A stretch of 64,000 nt of DNA from NCBI GenBank assembly GCA_013214965.1, contig JABSRU010000004.1:124001-188000 (forward strand), given 5' to 3'. This DNA comes from Gammaproteobacteria bacterium. GTDB taxonomy: Bacteria > Pseudomonadota > Gammaproteobacteria > Enterobacterales > Psychrobiaceae. The first letter of the stretch is position 1; the number at the start of each line of letters is the position of its first letter. Made by a program: the position numbers and the translations under genes. A model generated the notes under the pieces. That model did no database searches, was not told the DNA's origin, and saw only the letters and a program-made list of their open reading frames with translations. This document shows, piece after piece, positions 37,674 to 47,521 of this stretch.

Positions 37674-39020
37674 ATGAATCAAGCTAATCCTAATACCATG
37701 ACAGCTAATGGCGCGGCATTATTACCGTTAATATTATTTCTCGTATTATTCTTAGGTACCGGTACTTATTTAACGATGCAAGGCGTTGAGTTTGCTTTCT
37801 ATCAGCTTCCTGCGCCAATTGCCGTGTTGCCTGCATTAATTTTAGCGTTGATCCTGTCTAAAGATTCGATTAATCAAACCGTAGATCAATTCATTGCGGG
37901 AGTGGGTGATAGTAGTGTTATTGCGATGTGTATTATTTATTTGCTTGCTGGTGGTTTTGCGGCGGTAGCAACTGCAACTGGCGGAGTTGAGGCGACGGTT
38001 AATCTCGGTTTAAGCGTTATTCCCAGCTGGTTTATATTACCTGGCTTCTTTATTATTAGCGCCTTTATTGCGACCGCAATGGGCACATCGATGGGGACGT
38101 TGGGGGCAGTCGCTCCGATCGCAATTGGTGTTGCGGATGTCACAGGTATTGGCTATGGCGTGATGGCTGGCGCGGTCCTCAGTGGTGCGATGTTTGGTGA
38201 TAACCTTTCTGTTATTTCTGATACCACCATTGCGGCAACTCGTACGCAAGGGTGTGAAATGCGCGATAAATTTAAAGAAAACTTACGCATTGCGACTCCC
38301 GCTGCCTTAGCTGTTATCATTCTGTTATATTTTTTGGGTCAAGGCGAAACATTGCCTGAATCAGGATCAATAGAATGGTTAAAAGTATTTCCTTATATTG
38401 CTATTTTAGTGATGGCTGTTGTGGGGATTAATGTGTTTGTTGTGCTAGGTACTGGCATTATTCTCGCTGGTGCCGTAGGGATGATCAGTAGTCCAGACTA
38501 TGGCTTGATGAGCTATTCAAAAGACATTTATACTGGTTTTGGGAATATGCAGGAAATATTTATTTTATCATTGTTTATTGGCGGTTTAGGTGCAGTGATG
38601 AAGCACCAAGGTGGTTTAGCCTTTATTTGCCGTTTGATTGATAATTTATTAACACGTTTTAGTGGCAGTACCCATAAGGTCAGTGCTCCAGCGGCGGAAT
38701 TAGGTATAGCAGGGACGGTATGCTTAGCGAACTTAGCCACGGCTAATAACACGGTGGCTATTATTGTGTCGAGCGATGTCGCCAAAAACCTTGCCAAAGC
38801 GCACGATGTTTCACCCAAACGCAGTGCGAGTTTATTGGATATTTTTGCTTGTTCAATTCAAGGGTTATTACCCTATGGCGCACAAGCATTATTGCTTGGG
38901 ACGATGTTTAAATTGTCACCGGTAGAAATATCACTACATGGTTATTATCCGTTGTTGTTAATGGTTTCTGCTGTATTAACGGTTGTTTTTAGAACGAGAG
39001 TTTCTAAAAATAATGAATAG
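37674..39020 (+). CDS. NhaC-family Na+/H+ antiporter
   Basis: Inner-membrane transporter of about 448 residues with 11-12 hydrophobic segments. NhaC-like signs are the G-T-S-M-G-T-L segment in the middle helix, G-A-M-F-G-D-N-L-S-V-I-S-D-T-T and the N-x-A-T-A-N-N-T segment in the C-terminal half. Sodium export coupled to proton entry fits a marine cell; substrates such as malate or lactate are known for relatives, so the exact cargo is open. ATG 37674 is chosen over TTG 37653; ribosome site weak at both. Confidence 0.88.
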   Translation: MNQANPNTMTANGAALLPLILFLVLFLGTGTYLTMQGVEFAFYQLPAPIAVLPALILALILSKDSINQTVDQFIAGVGDSSVIAMCIIYLLAGGFAAVATATGGVEATVNLGLSVIPSWFILPGFFIISAFIATAMGTSMGTLGAVAPIAIGVADVTGIGYGVMAGAVLSGAMFGDNLSVISDTTIAATRTQGCEMRDKFKENLRIATPAALAVIILLYFLGQGETLPESGSIEWLKVFPYIAILVMAVVGINVFVVLGTGIILAGAVGMISSPDYGLMSYSKDIYTGFGNMQEIFILSLFIGGLGAVMKHQGGLAFICRLIDNLLTRFSGSTHKVSAPAAELGIAGTVCLANLATANNTVAIIVSSDVAKNLAKAHDVSPKRSASLLDIFACSIQGLLPYGAQALLLGTMFKLSPVEISLHGYYPLLLMVSAVLTVVFRTRVSKNNE

Positions 39021-39122
39021 TGTAAACCTGCTAACATTGTAAAAAATAGAGTAATTTATTATTACTCTATTGAGTATTTTTGTTACTATAAATTTAACTG
39101 ATTAAAAAGAGTTCACTGTTTT

Positions 39123-40361
39123 ATGTTTTTTCATGCTGCTCGGCAACCAATTTTAGATCGAGACCAAAATTTATTTGCCTATGAATTGCTATTTAGAGAT
39201 GGTATTACCAATGCTTTTCCTGATATCGATGGCGATGAAGCAACGTCAAAAATTGTAACCGCTAGTCAATTTGATTTTTCGATGAGTGATTTTACCGGTG
39301 ATAAGCCCGCGTTTATTAATTTCACCCTTGAGACCATCGAAAAAGGGTATCCAAAGTTGGTTCCTACCGAGCAGTTAGTGGTCGAAATTTTAGAAACAGT
39401 TAAGCCAGGTAAGCGGTTGTTAGCGCACTGCAAAGAGCTAAAAGAACTCGGTTATGTTATTGCCTTAGATGATTACATTCATCAGCCAGTATGGCGCCAT
39501 TTTTATCCATTTATCGATATTATTAAAATTGATTTCCTAGACACTTCATTAGAGACCATTAATGAAGTGATTACTGCGATTAAAAATTTCCCCCATATCA
39601 AATTGTTGGCTGAAAAAGTTGAAACCCATCAACAGTTCAAGACCGCGATGGACTTAGGTTTTGCTTATTACCAAGGGTATTTCTTTTCCAGACCTGAAAT
39701 GATCAAAGCAAAAACCTTAACGTCATCACAATTTAGTTTGGTCGAATTGCTTTATGAGTCGAGTAAAACCGATTTGGATTTGGCTAAAATAATTGAAGTG
39801 TTTGAGTTAGATGTTAATTTATCGTATAAATTACTGCGTTATTCTAATTCTCCTTTATTCCGTCGCCGCGCCGAAATCTCCACGATTAAACAAGCGATTA
39901 TTACCTTGGGTAAAAAAGAATTGCAAAAATTTGTATCGATCTTGTTTGCTGCCCAAACCAGTGAAGGAAAACCACCTGAACTGATGGCGTTGTCATTGAC
40001 CCGGGCTAAAATTGCCGAAGGGTTGGCGATTGAATACGGTAAGTTAGCCGACACATCCATGGCCTTTTTAACTGGGATGTTATCATTAATTGATACCATC
40101 TTGGACGATAGCATGGAGTCTGCGATGGCAAAATTACCACTCTCCAGCGAGATTAAAGACGCCTTAATCAAAGGTGAAGGTGAATTAGCACAATTTATTA
40201 ATATTGTCAGATGTTATGAAACGACCTGCTGGGAAGATGCAGCGATTGAATTATCACAACTCGGTATTGATGAAAAGAAAGTCCCAGATATTTATCGTCA
40301 ATCTATCCTCTGGGCTAATGAACAAATGAGTTTTATTGTCGGCTCAAGTGATGGCGCTTAG
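39123..40361 (+). CDS. EAL-HDOD domain signalling protein with degenerate EAL site
   Basis: 412-residue cytoplasmic protein of the YuxH/CdgJ type. The N-terminal ~200 residues are an EAL fold, but key motifs have drifted: E-L-L-F-R in place of E-A-L-L-R, D-D-Y-I-H-Q in place of D-D-F-G-T-G, K-I-D-F, A-E-K-V-E-T for A-E-G-V-E-T. The final Q-G-Y-F-F-S-R-P is intact. The C-terminal half is an HDOD helical domain (L-S-Y-K-L-L-R-Y-S-N-S; T-I-K-Q-A-I-I-T-L-G). It probably no longer hydrolyses c-di-GMP and acts through protein contacts, as CdgJ-type proteins do in motility (inference). Confidence 0.87.
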   Translation: MFFHAARQPILDRDQNLFAYELLFRDGITNAFPDIDGDEATSKIVTASQFDFSMSDFTGDKPAFINFTLETIEKGYPKLVPTEQLVVEILETVKPGKRLLAHCKELKELGYVIALDDYIHQPVWRHFYPFIDIIKIDFLDTSLETINEVITAIKNFPHIKLLAEKVETHQQFKTAMDLGFAYYQGYFFSRPEMIKAKTLTSSQFSLVELLYESSKTDLDLAKIIEVFELDVNLSYKLLRYSNSPLFRRRAEISTIKQAIITLGKKELQKFVSILFAAQTSEGKPPELMALSLTRAKIAEGLAIEYGKLADTSMAFLTGMLSLIDTILDDSMESAMAKLPLSSEIKDALIKGEGELAQFINIVRCYETTCWEDAAIELSQLGIDEKKVPDIYRQSILWANEQMSFIVGSSDGA

Positions 40362-40370
40362 TTCGCTTAT

Positions 40371-40410
40371 AAAAAGCCCGAATAAGCTTCATTGGTTATT
40401 CGGGCTTTTT
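40371..40410. terminator. Bidirectional terminator between the EAL-HDOD gene and hemL
   Basis: A 15-base inverted repeat, A-A-A-A-A-G-C-C-C-G-A-A-T-A-A against its complement, with a ten-base loop; A and T runs at the two ends serve both strands. Confidence 0.93.
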
Positions 40411-40419
40411 AGTGGATAG

Positions 40420-41703
40420 CTAAGCCATTTTAGCGAAACAACGATCCGCTGCTGCTAATGTTGCTGAAATTTCTTTCTCGCCGTGAGCAGTGGACAAAAA
40501 TCCGGCTTCATAGGCTGATGGTGCCAAGTAAACCCCTTCTTCTAGCATCAGGTGGAAAAAGGTGTTGAATTGTTCAATATTGCATTGAGTGACTTGTTCA
40601 AAGCAAGTGATCTCAGGCTGCTCGGTAAAGAAAAATCCAAACATGGCGCCGACATAGTTAACACTCATTGCTATGCCATGTTTGTTAGCCGCAGCTTTGA
40701 AACCTAGTGCTACTTGTTTTGTTTTTTCAGCCAAACTATCATGCAATCCTGGCTGACATAGTAACTCAAGTGATTTGAGTCCTGCCGCCATTGCGATTGG
40801 GTTACCTGATAATGTACCCGCTTGATATACCGGGCCTGTCGGTGCGATATATTGCATCACCTCTTTACGGCCGCCAAAAGCACCTACCGGCATGCCACCA
40901 CCAATGACTTTACCTAGGGTTGTAATGTCTGGTCTAACATCGTAATAGGCCTGTGCACCACCTAAAGCAACTCGGAATCCGGTCATTACTTCATCAATAA
41001 TGAGTAACGCTTGGTATTTATCACAGACCGCACGTAATTTTCGTAAAAAATTATCTTGTGGCGGAATACAGTTCATGTTGCCGGCTACGGGTTCTACGAT
41101 AATACAAGCAATGTCATCACCGTATTGCTCAAACATCGCTTCAACGGAGGCTATATCGTTAAAGGTTGCAATTAACGTATGCTTGGCAAAATCAGCAGGA
41201 ATACCAGGTGAACTTGGTTGGCCAAGGGTTAACGCCCCAGAACCGGCCTTGACCAACAATGAATCAGCATGACCGTGATAACAACCTTCAAACTTTAAGA
41301 TTTTGTCACGCTTGGTAAAACCCCGTGCCAAACGAATTGCACTCATGGTTGCTTCAGTTCCTGAGCTAACCATGCGAACTTGCTCCATGGAAGGCACGAG
41401 TTCGCTGACTTTTTCTGCCATGATTATTTCTAGTTCGGTCGGTGCGCCAAAGCTTAAGCCGTTAGCCGCTTGGTCAATTACCGCTTGACGGATCTCTGGG
41501 TGGTTGTGACCTAAAATCATCGGGCCCCAAGAGCCGACATAATCGATATATTCTTTACCATCGACATCGGTAATGATGGCTTTATCTGCTTTCTCAATAA
41601 ATAACGGGCTACCGCCAACACCAGTGAAAGCGCGAACTGGTGAGTTAACGCCACCAGGAATCGTTTTTTGTGCTTGTTCAAATAAATCTTGCGAGCGACT
41701 CAT
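40420..41703 (-). CDS. hemL: Glutamate-1-semialdehyde 2,1-aminomutase
   Basis: PLP enzyme making 5-aminolevulinate, the C5 route to haem and other tetrapyrroles. Signatures: [11 protein letters not shown] near the start, the cofactor region I-D-E-V-M-T-G-F-R and the lysine-bearing [20 protein letters not shown] 41703 gives 427 residues (E. coli 426); a TTG two codons earlier is in frame. The AAGGA ribosome site overlaps the pyrB stop codon, so the two genes are probably translationally coupled. Confidence 0.97.
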   Translation of the reverse strand: MSRSQDLFEQAQKTIPGGVNSPVRAFTGVGGSPLFIEKADKAIITDVDGKEYIDYVGSWGPMILGHNHPEIRQAVIDQAANGLSFGAPTELEIIMAEKVSELVPSMEQVRMVSSGTEATMSAIRLARGFTKRDKILKFEGCYHGHADSLLVKAGSGALTLGQPSSPGIPADFAKHTLIATFNDIASVEAMFEQYGDDIACIIVEPVAGNMNCIPPQDNFLRKLRAVCDKYQALLIIDEVMTGFRVALGGAQAYYDVRPDITTLGKVIGGGMPVGAFGGRKEVMQYIAPTGPVYQAGTLSGNPIAMAAGLKSLELLCQPGLHDSLAEKTKQVALGFKAAANKHGIAMSVNYVGAMFGFFFTEQPEITCFEQVTQCNIEQFNTFFHLMLEEGVYLAPSAYEAGFLSTAHGEKEISATLAAADRCFAKMA

Positions 41704-41712
41704 TTTCAATCC

Positions 41713-42720
41713 TTATTTATGGCTAAACCAATTGACTTCACTTTCATGTTGCTGAACTTGATCGGCAACACCTAAAGTTAATGCAAATAGCGCCATTCTA
41801 ATTAAAACACCATTTTCGACTTGACGGAAAATAGCTAAATTGGGGTTTAAGTTCATATCGACATCTAGTTCATTAGCTTCTTCACGAGAATCTCGTGGTA
41901 ATGGATGCATAATGACGGTGTTCGATTTGCAATGCTGGGTATAAATTTGCTGGTTGAGCCTAAACTGGCCACGGTATTTATTTGCTTCTTCAGGGCTTGG
42001 GAAACGCTCTTCCTGAATCCGAGTTAAATACAAAATATCAGCATTTAAACTCCCTTCGAGAACATCGGTAATAATGACTCGATGACCTGCATTCTCAATA
42101 ATAGAGATTATGCCATCTGGCATCGCTAATTCCTTCGGCGAGATCAAACTAAAGGTAATATTTTTATATTGCGCCAATAATTTTGATAACGAGTGAACAG
42201 TACGGCCAAATTTTAGATCGCCAACCATTGCAATATGCATGTTGTCGATCGATTGAACATTAGCAGCGAGTTCTTTCTCAATGGTGTATAAATCCAGTAA
42301 TGCTTGCGTTGGATGTTCATTAGAACCATCACCGCCATTAATGACTGGAACCAGTGAGCCTTGAGCAAACTCGGCAACGGATCCTGAGTCAGGATGCCGC
42401 ATCGCAATGACATCGGCATAGCTACTCAACACGCGTGCGGTGTCAAACAATGATTCACCTTTAGACAGTGCTGAGCTACTAATGCCTGTTGTTTCACGGA
42501 CAAAACCACCGAGTAAATTAAAGGCACTGCCAAAGCTAACTCGCGTTCGAGTACTGGCTTCAAAAAACATATTTCCTAGAATAGCACCATCTAATACTTT
42601 GGTGCGTTTTCTGCGTTGTGCATAGGGAAGCATGGTGTTGGCGGTTGAGAAAATAGTGGCGATTGCATCACGATCCAATTGGTTGACCGATAAAATGTGA
42701 CTGCCCGTAAAATCAATCAT
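41713..42720 (-). CDS. pyrB: Aspartate carbamoyltransferase catalytic chain
   Basis: Makes N-carbamoyl-aspartate from carbamoyl phosphate and aspartate, the committed step of pyrimidine synthesis. Carbamoyl-phosphate site F-E-A-S-T-R-T-R-V-S-F, the S-x-x-K-G-E-S loop, H-P-T-Q-A-L-L-D and the H-P-L-P-R-D aspartate-binding segment are present. 335 residues, somewhat longer than the 311 of E. coli PyrB. No pyrI regulatory chain gene is beside it; instead hemL follows nine bases later. Confidence 0.96.
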   Translation of the reverse strand: MIDFTGSHILSVNQLDRDAIATIFSTANTMLPYAQRRKRTKVLDGAILGNMFFEASTRTRVSFGSAFNLLGGFVRETTGISSSALSKGESLFDTARVLSSYADVIAMRHPDSGSVAEFAQGSLVPVINGGDGSNEHPTQALLDLYTIEKELAANVQSIDNMHIAMVGDLKFGRTVHSLSKLLAQYKNITFSLISPKELAMPDGIISIIENAGHRVIITDVLEGSLNADILYLTRIQEERFPSPEEANKYRGQFRLNQQIYTQHCKSNTVIMHPLPRDSREEANELDVDMNLNPNLAIFRQVENGVLIRMALFALTLGVADQVQQHESEVNWFSHK

Positions 42721-42810
42721 GAGACGTTCCTTTAAGAATAACTTGTGCGATAAAGAGAGAAGGATGATGGCGGCAAAATATAGCAGAAAAGTGACTGTGC
42801 CTAAAGTTAT

Positions 42811-44466
42811 TTATCCTTGAGCACGATGTAAATGTTTTCTTAAAGATCGCCAGCTCACCAGACCCACGGGTTGTTGATTTCCTTGTTCTATAATCAAGAC
42901 GAAGCCACAACGTTTAGGACTGAGTAATTGGTAAGCTTCAGCCAAGGTGGCGTTATCGGTTAAGGTTTTCACCCTGACTAGGGTTTTGTTATTACTTTTG
43001 AACCCCATTTGATCCGATGGCATCAAATAAGCAGTTTGTTCGCCATGTTGAGCAATTACTGTGGGCAGTGAACTGTTGATTTGCAGCCAAGGATCATTGG
43101 CATTAAGCCGATGAAACTTACGTCGCATGATGGTAATGACGCCAGTGTCTTGCAAGTTATAAAGGACAGGTGATACTTTGTAGCTTAATTGTTGCAGGTC
43201 AAGTTGAGCAAAAAACAATGATTTTAAATTAAAGACTTGCTGTGACAATAAAATCGCGGGAACCACGACGAGTAAGCTGGGAAAGATAATAGCTGCGTTT
43301 TCAGACATCTCAAGCACTGCGACTAATGCAGCCAATGGCGCGTTTAAACTCGTGGCCATCATGGCAACCATACAAATCATCACCGCCATTGGCGCAAATT
43401 GAGCTAGCTCCGGGAAAAACGGTGCTACAGTCCACACAATCAGGCTGCCTAATAATGCCCCAAGGGCATAAAGGACGCCAATAACACCGCCGGGTATGCC
43501 TAGACCTAAAGCACAGACGGTGGCAATGAATTTACTAACACAGACTAATAACAATAACGATACCGCTGGTTGTTCACTTAAAGCTAATAACATCGCACCA
43601 TGATCTGATCCCATCGCTTGTGGCACAAACCAGCCAATGGTCGCCATAATGACAGCGGCTAAGGGGAGTCTAATATTAAGACTTAAATGCGTTGAACGTT
43701 TAATAATGGTTAATAATGTTCGGTTGAACGTTACCGCCGTTAAGCCCACAACCACTCCCAAAATAATAAACGGCACGACTGACGTAAAAGTGATGTCAGG
43801 TAGTAGCAAATCACTATATTGATGAACATTGCCAAACACCATTCGACTCATCGCAGTGCCAATTAATGCCGACACCATGATGGGCAGAAATAAGTGAATA
43901 CGATATTGTTGTAACACCACTTCAAGGACGAATACCACGGCAGCAAGTGGTGAATTGAACGAGGCAGAAATACCTGCGGCGATACCACAGGCAGCCAATA
44001 TGCGACGACTATTATCTGGCACTCGCAACGTGTGAGCCAATAAACTAGCGCTACCAGCCCCCAAATGGACCGCAGGTCCCTCGCGGCCGACTGAAAAACC
44101 ACTGGCAATAGCAATGAGGGCACTGAAAAATTGGTTGATTGAGTTGCCTAACGGAATGTAACCATAATATTTACGTTGGCGGTGTAGTACAAAAGGAATA
44201 CCGGTGCGGTGGAATTTTTGATGGCTAATACGAGCAATGAGTAAAAGAATTGATACGCCAATAAAAGGTAATAAGAAACGATTAACTTGAGCTAACTGGC
44301 TATAGTCATGTTGCTCCATATAAAACTCTTGAGTCACCATAATCGCCAAGCGCAACAATATAATCGCTAACGATGCGATAAAACCAACACATAAGCCCAA
44401 AAAGACCAGTTGCCAAGAGGTTTTTGCTTGAGCTAGTTTATATTTGAAATGTTGCGAAAAATTCAT
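42811..44466 (-). CDS. CLC-family chloride channel/transporter with C-terminal CBS-like region
   Basis: Integral membrane protein with the CLC signatures: T-G-I-P (after the first helices), G-R-E-G-P-A-V-H-L-G with the gating Glu, and G-I-P-G-G-V-I-G-V. The C-terminal ~110 residues look like a CBS-type cytoplasmic domain. At the position of the proton-transfer Glu203 of E. coli ClcA, this protein has Val (F-V-L-E-V-V against F-I-I-E-E-M), as in CLC channels. ATG 44466 gives about 551 residues; an ATG at 44517 is in frame with no better ribosome site. Confidence 0.9.
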   Translation of the reverse strand: MNFSQHFKYKLAQAKTSWQLVFLGLCVGFIASLAIILLRLAIMVTQEFYMEQHDYSQLAQVNRFLLPFIGVSILLLIARISHQKFHRTGIPFVLHRQRKYYGYIPLGNSINQFFSALIAIASGFSVGREGPAVHLGAGSASLLAHTLRVPDNSRRILAACGIAAGISASFNSPLAAVVFVLEVVLQQYRIHLFLPIMVSALIGTAMSRMVFGNVHQYSDLLLPDITFTSVVPFIILGVVVGLTAVTFNRTLLTIIKRSTHLSLNIRLPLAAVIMATIGWFVPQAMGSDHGAMLLALSEQPAVSLLLLVCVSKFIATVCALGLGIPGGVIGVLYALGALLGSLIVWTVAPFFPELAQFAPMAVMICMVAMMATSLNAPLAALVAVLEMSENAAIIFPSLLVVVPAILLSQQVFNLKSLFFAQLDLQQLSYKVSPVLYNLQDTGVITIMRRKFHRLNANDPWLQINSSLPTVIAQHGEQTAYLMPSDQMGFKSNNKTLVRVKTLTDNATLAEAYQLLSPKRCGFVLIIEQGNQQPVGLVSWRSLRKHLHRAQG

Positions 44467-44528
44467 AGGTAGAGGTTTGTGGTTACATTCCGATATAATA
44501 TAATTCTTAGTATCCATTGAAACAGATC

Positions 44529-45239
44529 ATGAGTCTAATGTTAAGATTAAAATCACTATTGAGTTATAAATTTGGCTTTTTTTTAGTCACACTGTTGTTA
44601 TTTGTTGGCTATTTTTTAAACCAGTATATTAAGAATATATACTCCGCTGAGCATTCTGAGATTAAAATCATCGCGCTACAAAGTAGTCAAAACAAATTAG
44701 ATCAAGCACTGTCAAAAACAAAAATGACCTTGGTTATCGAACAACAAACCATTAAAGAAATGAACAACACATTATTGCAGCTACAAAGTCAGGTGATTGA
44801 GCAGCAATTAGCGCTGAGATTTTATCAAAAAGTCATGGCACCGGGTGATACTGCCAATGGCGTAAAAATCGAACAAGTTAGCGTTGAAGCTGGTATTAGT
44901 GCCGGGCATTATCGCTTCGATATTTTGATTGCACAGCTCGAAAAACGTAAGCGCTATATTCGAGGTAAGCTATTTTTATCACTGGTTGGTAGTGAGCTAG
45001 GCCAATCTAAAACCATCGAACTTAACCCATTACTGATGCATGATAATGTACTTAAATTCAGTTTTCGTTATTTCCAGTCGCTCAAAGGAGAATTTAATTT
45101 ACCCAGCGACTTTACGCCTGAAAAGTTAATCGTCAGTTTAAAAATGAGTAAGCGACGAGGGCAGAAATCTGCGTTAATCGAGCAAGAATTTACTTGGCAA
45201 AAAGTGTTAGTAATCCCGTTAAAGCCATTGATTAAATAA
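44529..45239 (+). CDS. DUF6776-like single-span membrane protein with coiled coil
   Basis: About 236 residues. A transmembrane helix near residues 16-35 is followed by a coiled coil (about residues 45-100, rich in Q, K, L with heptad spacing), then a mixed alpha/beta domain of ~125 residues ending in basic strands. The layout (short cytoplasmic end, anchor, periplasmic coiled coil and globular domain) and its place beside erpA resemble the DUF6776 family of gammaproteobacteria; the assignment is tentative. ATG 44529 is chosen; TTG 44517 and ATG 44538 are alternatives. Confidence 0.7.
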   Translation: MSLMLRLKSLLSYKFGFFLVTLLLFVGYFLNQYIKNIYSAEHSEIKIIALQSSQNKLDQALSKTKMTLVIEQQTIKEMNNTLLQLQSQVIEQQLALRFYQKVMAPGDTANGVKIEQVSVEAGISAGHYRFDILIAQLEKRKRYIRGKLFLSLVGSELGQSKTIELNPLLMHDNVLKFSFRYFQSLKGEFNLPSDFTPEKLIVSLKMSKRRGQKSALIEQEFTWQKVLVIPLKPLIK

Positions 45240-45330
45240 ATTGATTGCACCAATAGCCGGGCTGTAAGATAATTGGTAATAATTGCCTTTGATTAGCTCA
45301 GGCGAAATAGTTTTTTGATTAGAGGTTATT

Positions 45331-45684
45331 ATGTCTGTTGAAGTCGTTGAAGCTGGGATCCCATTAGAGTTTACTGAGGCGGCTGCCGAGCGGGTAAAAT
45401 TTTTGTTGGATGATGAAGACAACAAGGAAATGAAGCTACGTGTTTATATTACGGGTGGTGGCTGTTCGGGTTTTCAATATGGCTTTACTTTTGACGACAA
45501 AGTGAATGACGATGATATGCAAGTCGATAAAGATGGCGCTAAAATGATTGTAGATTCAATGAGTTTGCAATATTTGGTCGGCGGACGTGTTCACTTTACT
45601 CAAGGCTTAGAAGGTTCTCGTTTTTTAGTGGATAATCCTAATGCGACAGCAACCTGCGGTTGTGGTTCATCATTTAGTATGTAA
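45331..45684 (+). CDS. erpA: Iron-sulfur cluster insertion protein ErpA
   Basis: A-type Fe-S carrier of 117 residues that delivers clusters to targets such as the isoprenoid enzymes IspG/IspH. The three cluster-binding cysteines are in G-G-C-S-G-F-Q-Y and T-C-G-C-G-S-S-F. The acidic insert D-D-K-V-N-D-D-D and [11 protein letters not shown] are typical of ErpA rather than IscA. It stands alone with its own promoter region and a terminator just after it. Confidence 0.95.
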   Translation: MSVEVVEAGIPLEFTEAAAERVKFLLDDEDNKEMKLRVYITGGGCSGFQYGFTFDDKVNDDDMQVDKDGAKMIVDSMSLQYLVGGRVHFTQGLEGSRFLVDNPNATATCGCGSSFSM

Positions 45685-45707
45685 TAAAATTGGTATGATT
45701 TTTATTG

Positions 45708-45735
45708 AAAGCCACCGAATTTCGGTGGCTTTTTT
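45708..45735. terminator. Bidirectional terminator between erpA and mltB
   Basis: AAAGCCACCGAA and TTCGGTGGCTTT around a one-base gap (so a small loop of the inner A/T bases), followed by more T residues; the mirror A residues serve the opposite strand. Confidence 0.92.
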
Positions 45736-45740
45736 ATGAA

Positions 45741-46766
45741 TTATTTAAACTTATCGGCTAATAAACCAATGGTTAATGCATAACTATTAGCGCAATTATA
45801 ACGTAAAATTGTGCGATAGTTATCATAGGTTAAGTAAGCAGGTCCGTTGATGCCATCAGGTATAATTAGCGTTGCCGTTAAATTGATCTTGGGTAAATCA
45901 TGCAGATTTAAGCGACGAACACCAAGCTCATTCCATTTTGCCAAGGGTAATTTGGCGGTGTGAGCACGCAAGGCACGGCATCCTTTCTCGGGTTTTTCCG
46001 CCTTAACGCTAGCTAACCAGCTTTTTGCATTATCAGGTAAGGTTACTTGACGGCCCCAGGTTTGTTGATCGCTCCAACCAAAATGTTTTAAATAATTAGC
46101 GATGGACGCAAAAACATCCGCTTGGTTATGCCAAATATCTTTTTTGCCATCACCATCAAAATCTTGGGCAAAGCGTAAAAAACTCGATGGCATGAATTGT
46201 CCTTGCCCCATCGCACCACTCCAAGATCCCTTCATATCTTCTAATTTAATATGGCCTTGATCTAAGATTTTTAGGGCATTAAAAAGCTCTTTTCTAAAAT
46301 ATTTGGCACGACGCTTATCAAACGCTAACGTTGCTAAAGAGCGGATAATGTCATTATTTCCGGTGTAGGTTCCGTAATTGGTTTCTAAGCCCCAAAAAGC
46401 CAGAATAAACCGTGGCTGTACACCATAGGCTTTAGCTACTTTATTAAGTAGGGCTCGATGTTCTTTTTTCTTTTTTAAGCCAGTAGACAAGCGCCAAGGA
46501 GATAAGCGTTTAGTCGAATAATTGACAAAGGTTCGTTTGAATTCTGGTTGAGCGCGGTCACTTTTTATCGCTTTGGGATAAGGGGTAATGCCCGTTAATG
46601 CGGTATCAACAATGGTGTTGCTGATGCCTTTTTCTTTGGCTTCTATGCGTAGCTCGACCAACCATTGTTCAAATGATTGCTCGTTGGCATGGAGTTGAAA
46701 TGAACTTGCAACACTCAGTGAGAAGGCAACAATGCCAGTGTTGATAACCTGTGAAATTTTAGTCAA
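45741..46766 (-). CDS. MltB-family lytic murein transglycosylase
   Basis: Cleaves the MurNAc-GlcNAc bond of peptidoglycan, leaving 1,6-anhydroMurNAc. Signal peptide (residues ~1-27, ending L-H-A) without a lipobox Cys, so a soluble periplasmic enzyme unlike lipoprotein MltB. The catalytic Glu is in W-G-L-E-T-N-Y-G, with S-G-A-M-G-Q-G-Q-F-M-P-S-S and an EF-hand-like D-F-D-G-D-G-K-K-D-I-W, both typical of MltB. 341 residues. Its products are potential substrates for the AmgK-MurU recycling pair coded 25 kb away. Confidence 0.93.
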   Translation of the reverse strand: MTKISQVINTGIVAFSLSVASSFQLHANEQSFEQWLVELRIEAKEKGISNTIVDTALTGITPYPKAIKSDRAQPEFKRTFVNYSTKRLSPWRLSTGLKKKKEHRALLNKVAKAYGVQPRFILAFWGLETNYGTYTGNNDIIRSLATLAFDKRRAKYFRKELFNALKILDQGHIKLEDMKGSWSGAMGQGQFMPSSFLRFAQDFDGDGKKDIWHNQADVFASIANYLKHFGWSDQQTWGRQVTLPDNAKSWLASVKAEKPEKGCRALRAHTAKLPLAKWNELGVRRLNLHDLPKINLTATLIIPDGINGPAYLTYDNYRTILRYNCANSYALTIGLLADKFK

Positions 46767-46789
46767 AATTAATTCCTTGTTGGGTAGTT

Positions 46790-47521
46790 TCAGTGTGAAT
46801 CAGTATTTTTAGGCACGGTATGTTGTTCTGCATCATTGATCATATTCATTACTTTTAAGGTATTAGAATGAAACTCGCGTTTATATAAAATGAGTACCAC
46901 TAACGCACAACCTAATATAAACAACAGAGGATGAATAAACCAGGCTAAGGTCGCCATCGCAAAGTAGTACGATCGTAAACCATAATTATAGCTGTGTCCG
47001 GCATGGTCAATAATTTTTGCGACATAAACAATATGGTTTTCTTGCGATTGAGAGATTACTGTCCCTGTTTTAGCTTTTGGGAATGCTCCCATTAAGACTG
47101 CACAAAATGCATATTGACGCATTGACCAAGTAAACGTGAAAAAGGCGTAAATAAAAATAGCGATCATTAACAGCAATCGTGCCTGTGTTTCATGGAGTGT
47201 GGTCGGATAAGCGTTCGGCAGGCTGGTTAAGATTGAATAGAGCTTTTCAGAAGTACTTAAAAGTGTCAACAGCGCCGCTAAGATTAAAATAGTGGTTGAG
47301 GCAAAAAAGCTCACTTGACGTTCTAAGCTTGCTAACAAGGCCGTATCTGCAATTAAATGGTCGCGATACAATAGACGTCTCATCCAAGTAATCCGGTGGC
47401 GGTGAAGTACAGAAGCAATACAATGGGTTTTTTTTGCTTGGCGCTTGGCAAATTGAGTGTAACCAAACCAACAAAAAACAAACCAGCCAAAAGTGCCAAA
47501 GGCGATGATTTCATTGTTCAC
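46790..47521 (-). CDS. DUF599-family membrane protein
   Basis: 243-residue inner-membrane protein with about four hydrophobic helices and the DUF599 layout: an N-terminal helix, a basic stretch (W-M-R-R-L-L-Y-R-D-H-L-I-A-D), A-S-L-E-R-Q-V-S-F-F-A-S-T-T, F-T-W-S-M-R-Q-Y-A-F-C, and a late R-S-Y-Y-F-A-M-A-T-L-A-W segment. Function of the family unknown. It is 23 bases upstream of the mltB-like gene on the same strand, so probably in one transcript. Confidence 0.82.
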   Translation of the reverse strand: MNNEIIAFGTFGWFVFCWFGYTQFAKRQAKKTHCIASVLHRHRITWMRRLLYRDHLIADTALLASLERQVSFFASTTILILAALLTLLSTSEKLYSILTSLPNAYPTTLHETQARLLLMIAIFIYAFFTFTWSMRQYAFCAVLMGAFPKAKTGTVISQSQENHIVYVAKIIDHAGHSYNYGLRSYYFAMATLAWFIHPLLFILGCALVVLILYKREFHSNTLKVMNMINDAEQHTVPKNTDSH

